NCBI GenBank assembly: GCA_003481005.1
Contig: QUKC01000043.1
Location: 1-8,591, forward strand
Length of the DNA stretch: 8,591 nt
DNA from: Firmicutes bacterium TM09-10
GTDB taxonomy: Bacteria > Bacillota > Clostridia > Lachnospirales > Lachnospiraceae
Direction: 5' to 3'
Below are positions 6,299 to 8,591 of this stretch, one piece after another (the first letter of the stretch is position 1; the number at the start of each line of letters is the position of its first letter). Under the pieces are notes generated by a model that was given only the letters and a program-made list of their open reading frames with translations, ran no database searches and was not told the origin of the DNA. The position numbers and the translations under genes were made by a program.

Positions 6299-7927
6299 TT
6301 ATACTGCTTTTCTTTCTTCATTTTTTAATGTTTGAAGCAATTTTTTATACTCATCCTGATACTTAAAAACCACTTCTATGTGCTTCTGATCATACACATA
6401 AATTGTATCAATCAGCATTTCTGACAGTTCTCTGGTAAGTTTTCCATCCCATTTCACCCCATCGAACAATTTAAGAAATTCATTTTCCTCTGGAGCCGCA
6501 TCCATGATATCCTGCTCTAATCGTCCGATTTCTTCAAGAAGTTTTTCAACCTTCAAATTATTTGCTTCTTTATAGGACATAAAATCTTCCCTGCTAAGTT
6601 CACCACTGCTGTATTTCTCATATGCAGCTACATTTTTCTGTTTTGCTGCGTTAATTCTATCTCTGATTTTCTTTCGTTCCCGATCAGCCTTTTTGCGGTT
6701 ATCTGCTTCAATCCTATTACGTTCCTTCTGCACTTCCTGAAGCCTTGCTATGACCTCTATCTGCTGCATCACAACTTTCTCCACCACTTCAACAAGAATC
6801 TTTTCATCCAAAGAACCTTTCATGCACTTCATGTCTTTTGCCATGTTCGCATAATAACAATAATACTGGGATTTCTGTGTTTTTTTATTGTAGAACCGTC
6901 GATACATTTTGTGTTCACATATACCACAGCGGACCATCCCAGATACTGGTGTAACTCTAAATTCGTCAGTCATCTTATATCTGCCATTCGTTTCTCTGGT
7001 TTGCTCCATGCTCTGTACAATGTCAAACAGCTCCTGACTTACAAGTGCTTCATGCGTATTTTCTGTAACGATATATTTTTCTTTCGGTATCCATATCATT
7101 TTCTTTGTAGCCGGACCTATTGTACGGCTCTTTCCAGCTACAGTTTTTCCACAATACATAGGATTTCGTAAAATTCTATCAAGCATATCAACCGTCCAAA
7201 TCCGAATCTTTCCGGCATAATTTTTTACAAGCTTGCCTGCTTTGTTATTCGCATATTCGCTTGGTATAGTAACGCCTTCTTCATTCAATATGTGTACGAT
7301 CTTGCGTTTTTCATACTTCAAGACACCTCTCATATGAAACAATCTTTGTACTATGGGTGCTGTCTCGTCATCTGGTATGATATGATTCTTAATTTCTGGG
7401 TCTTTCTGATATCCAAAAGGTGCCTCTGAGCTATAGTACTCTCCTTGATTCTGCACCGTTTTAATACCTTCTTTTATCTTGATAGAGCACTCTTCACAAT
7501 AATAATCCGATGCAAGATTTTGAAAAGGCACATCCATATCTGGTGTTCTTCCATCATAATCGTTGCTATCAAAGTGGTCATTTACGGAAATAAACCTTAT
7601 CTGAAGGAATGGGAATATCTTATCAATGAAATCTCCCATAATGATATGATCTCTTGCCATTCTAGAAAAATCCTTTACCACCACTATGGCTACTTTTCGG
7701 TCTCTGATATCCTGCAGCATTCTCTGCATTCCCGGTCTGTCCAGATTCTTTCCTGTATATCCATCGTCTACATATTCGACAACTTCATATTCATCAAGTG
7801 GAAATTTTCGAATAAAACTGTGCAGTAAAAATCTCTGATTGGTAATACTGTTACTTTCGTCCTTGTCCTCATCCTTATCTTCGGAAGATAAACGCAGATA
7901 GATTGCAATGATCTTTTTCGCTTTCAT
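6299..7927 (-). CDS. Large serine recombinase (TnpX/TndX-like), intact
   Basis: This 542-aa enzyme is expected to excise and integrate the element by making a staggered two-base double-strand break through a 5'-phosphoserine link. Domains in order: catalytic resolvase domain (about 1-150) with Y10-L-R12-L-S14, SITNQ (27-31), DDGYTGKNLDRPG (54-66) and KDFSRMARD (85-93); recombinase domain (about 165-300) with APFGY (169-173) and RNPMYCG (254-260); zinc ribbon with Cys334, Cys337, Cys357 and Cys368; a long charged coiled coil (about 380-475); and a final IYVYDQKHIEVVFKYQDEYK segment (515-534). Every expected catalytic residue is present and the length is normal for the family. The ATG overlaps the stop of the upstream recombinase fragment by four bases (ATGA) and follows GGGAGGG at about eight bases. 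It is the best candidate for the active integrase of the element. Assignment to the TnpX/TndX branch rather than another large serine recombinase group is from general resemblance. Confidence 0.93.
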   Translation of the reverse strand: MKAKKIIAIYLRLSSEDKDEDKDESNSITNQRFLLHSFIRKFPLDEYEVVEYVDDGYTGKNLDRPGMQRMLQDIRDRKVAIVVVKDFSRMARDHIIMGDFIDKIFPFLQIRFISVNDHFDSNDYDGRTPDMDVPFQNLASDYYCEECSIKIKEGIKTVQNQGEYYSSEAPFGYQKDPEIKNHIIPDDETAPIVQRLFHMRGVLKYEKRKIVHILNEEGVTIPSEYANNKAGKLVKNYAGKIRIWTVDMLDRILRNPMYCGKTVAGKSRTIGPATKKMIWIPKEKYIVTENTHEALVSQELFDIVQSMEQTRETNGRYKMTDEFRVTPVSGMVRCGICEHKMYRRFYNKKTQKSQYYCYYANMAKDMKCMKGSLDEKILVEVVEKVVMQQIEVIARLQEVQKERNRIEADNRKKADRERKKIRDRINAAKQKNVAAYEKYSSGELSREDFMSYKEANNLKVEKLLEEIGRLEQDIMDAAPEENEFLKLFDGVKWDGKLTRELSEMLIDTIYVYDQKHIEVVFKYQDEYKKLLQTLKNEERKAV

Positions 7928-8591
7928 GCACTTGCCCTCCCTTCACAGAGAGATGCAATTTTACCCATCAGATATTGCATTTCATCTTCAAATTTGAAAA
8001 TAATCTCGACTCTCTTATCCTGATACACAAAGATCTGTTTTACAAAGGTATGTATCAATTCCGTTGTAAGGAGCTGGTATGCTTTCTTTCTGCTGCTTAA
8101 AATCTGCTTTTTAAAGCATAGAAATTCTCTTACCATTCTTACCTGCACTTGTTCCAGCTTTTTCAGGCTTTCCATCTGCTCTATCAGATCTGCTTCCTGC
8201 TTATCCAAACGGGCACGTTTTTCTGCATACCCTGCTCTGAAAAGTTCAAAAGTGGTAATGTCAGCACGTCTTTCCAAATATGCCGTATATTGATCTATCC
8301 GTTCACTTTCTAACTTCTGTTGTCGATGCCTTACCAGATGCAGTTCTTTCTCCATTCCCTCAATCACTCTATGGTAAGTTTCTCTATGAAATTTTTGTAT
8401 TTGCTGATCCAGACCATCCATTTGAAGCAGCCTTGTCCTCAAGCTTACTACAACAATTTCGCATAAGTCGCTCTCCCATATCCACCGGTAAGAACAGATT
8501 TTGTTCATTCTTTCATTTTGTGCACAGACATATCCATAAATTCGGTATCGTGTTATCCCGCATTTTATCTGGTTCTAAACCATCCCACATT
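7924..8591 (-). pseudogene. C-terminal part of another large serine recombinase, broken by a stop codon and cut by the window edge
   Basis: From 8574 down to 7924 an open frame reads through the end of a zinc ribbon (CGITRYRIYGYVC, then NKICSYRWIWESDLCEIVV), a coiled coil, and a last segment IHTFVKQIFVYQDKRVEIIF. That order matches the C-terminal third of large serine recombinases, including the closing segment of the intact neighbour. The in-frame ATG at 8508 lies inside the zinc ribbon, has no convincing ribosome binding site and is unlikely to be a real start. In the same frame TAG occurs at 8575-8577, and the codons just before it read CGMV, which would suit the first zinc-binding cysteine. 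So the gene probably continues beyond 8591 and is interrupted by a nonsense change. With only 14 bases left before the window edge, a frameshift, or an error in the sequence, cannot be excluded. Confidence 0.65.

Larger units (their letters stand above)
3958..8591. mobile_element. Left part of a serine-recombinase-borne integrated element
   Basis: From about 3958 to the end of the window the DNA differs from the resident part: it begins by interrupting an Rpn-like gene, is strongly AT-rich at first, and carries three neighbouring serine recombinase genes plus two unrecognised genes. Large serine recombinases of the TnpX/TndX kind move integrative and mobilizable elements in Clostridia. The other end is not in the window, so size, transfer ability and further cargo are unknown. 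The left boundary is inferred from where the Rpn-like frame ends and may be off by some bases. Confidence 0.6.

Noticed and set aside
7924..8508. A complete 194-aa gene starting at the ATG at 8508
   Set aside because: Recombinase-like sequence continues upstream in the same frame and the ATG sits inside a zinc ribbon, so this is the tail of a larger gene.
1..8591. CRISPR arrays, tRNA or rRNA genes
   Set aside because: I saw no regularly spaced repeats and no tRNA- or rRNA-like sequence on either strand by reading.

Overview
The window looks like a chromosomal segment from a Gram-positive anaerobe of the Clostridia, most likely Lachnospiraceae. This rests on strong AAGGAGG-type ribosome binding sites, the type of paired ABC half-transporters, an Rpn-family nuclease tail and TnpX-like large serine recombinases. 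It is a judgement from protein style, not from a marker gene. Every gene I can support is on the minus strand, so transcription runs from high to low coordinates.

Region 1 (about 1-3960) reads as resident chromosome of moderate GC. It holds an operon of two overlapping type I ABC exporter half-transporters (3619-1844, then 1847-90). Both keep all nucleotide-binding motifs and probably form a heterodimeric exporter of unknown substrate. The operon has its own likely promoter (TATAAT at 3658-3663), a strong Shine-Dalgarno site for each gene, and a perfect 9-bp hairpin beyond its end (14-35). Upstream is a good intrinsic terminator (about 3726-3776) for a preceding gene. Only the last 54 codons of that gene remain (3957-3793), and they look like the C-terminal tail of an Rpn/PD-(D/E)XK transposase-like nuclease.

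Region 2 (about 3958-8591) appears to be one end of an inserted element that cut the Rpn gene. In transcription order it carries the C-terminal part of a large serine recombinase that seems broken by a stop codon (from beyond 8591 to 7924), an intact 542-aa large serine recombinase (7927-6299), and a 150-aa resolvase-like protein lacking one conserved catalytic arginine (6272-5820). A terminator-like hairpin and a perfect inverted repeat follow. Last comes a very AT-rich two-gene unit: a 277-aa soluble protein (5708-4875) and a 294-aa protein with about five membrane segments (4863-3979), neither of which I recognise.

The recombinases probably moved the element, and the two-gene unit next to its edge is its cargo in this window. 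A soluble protein tightly coupled to a membrane protein on a mobile element would fit an accessory system such as defence or competition, but nothing in the sequence proves a function. The right end of the element, and any transfer or further cargo genes, lie outside the window.
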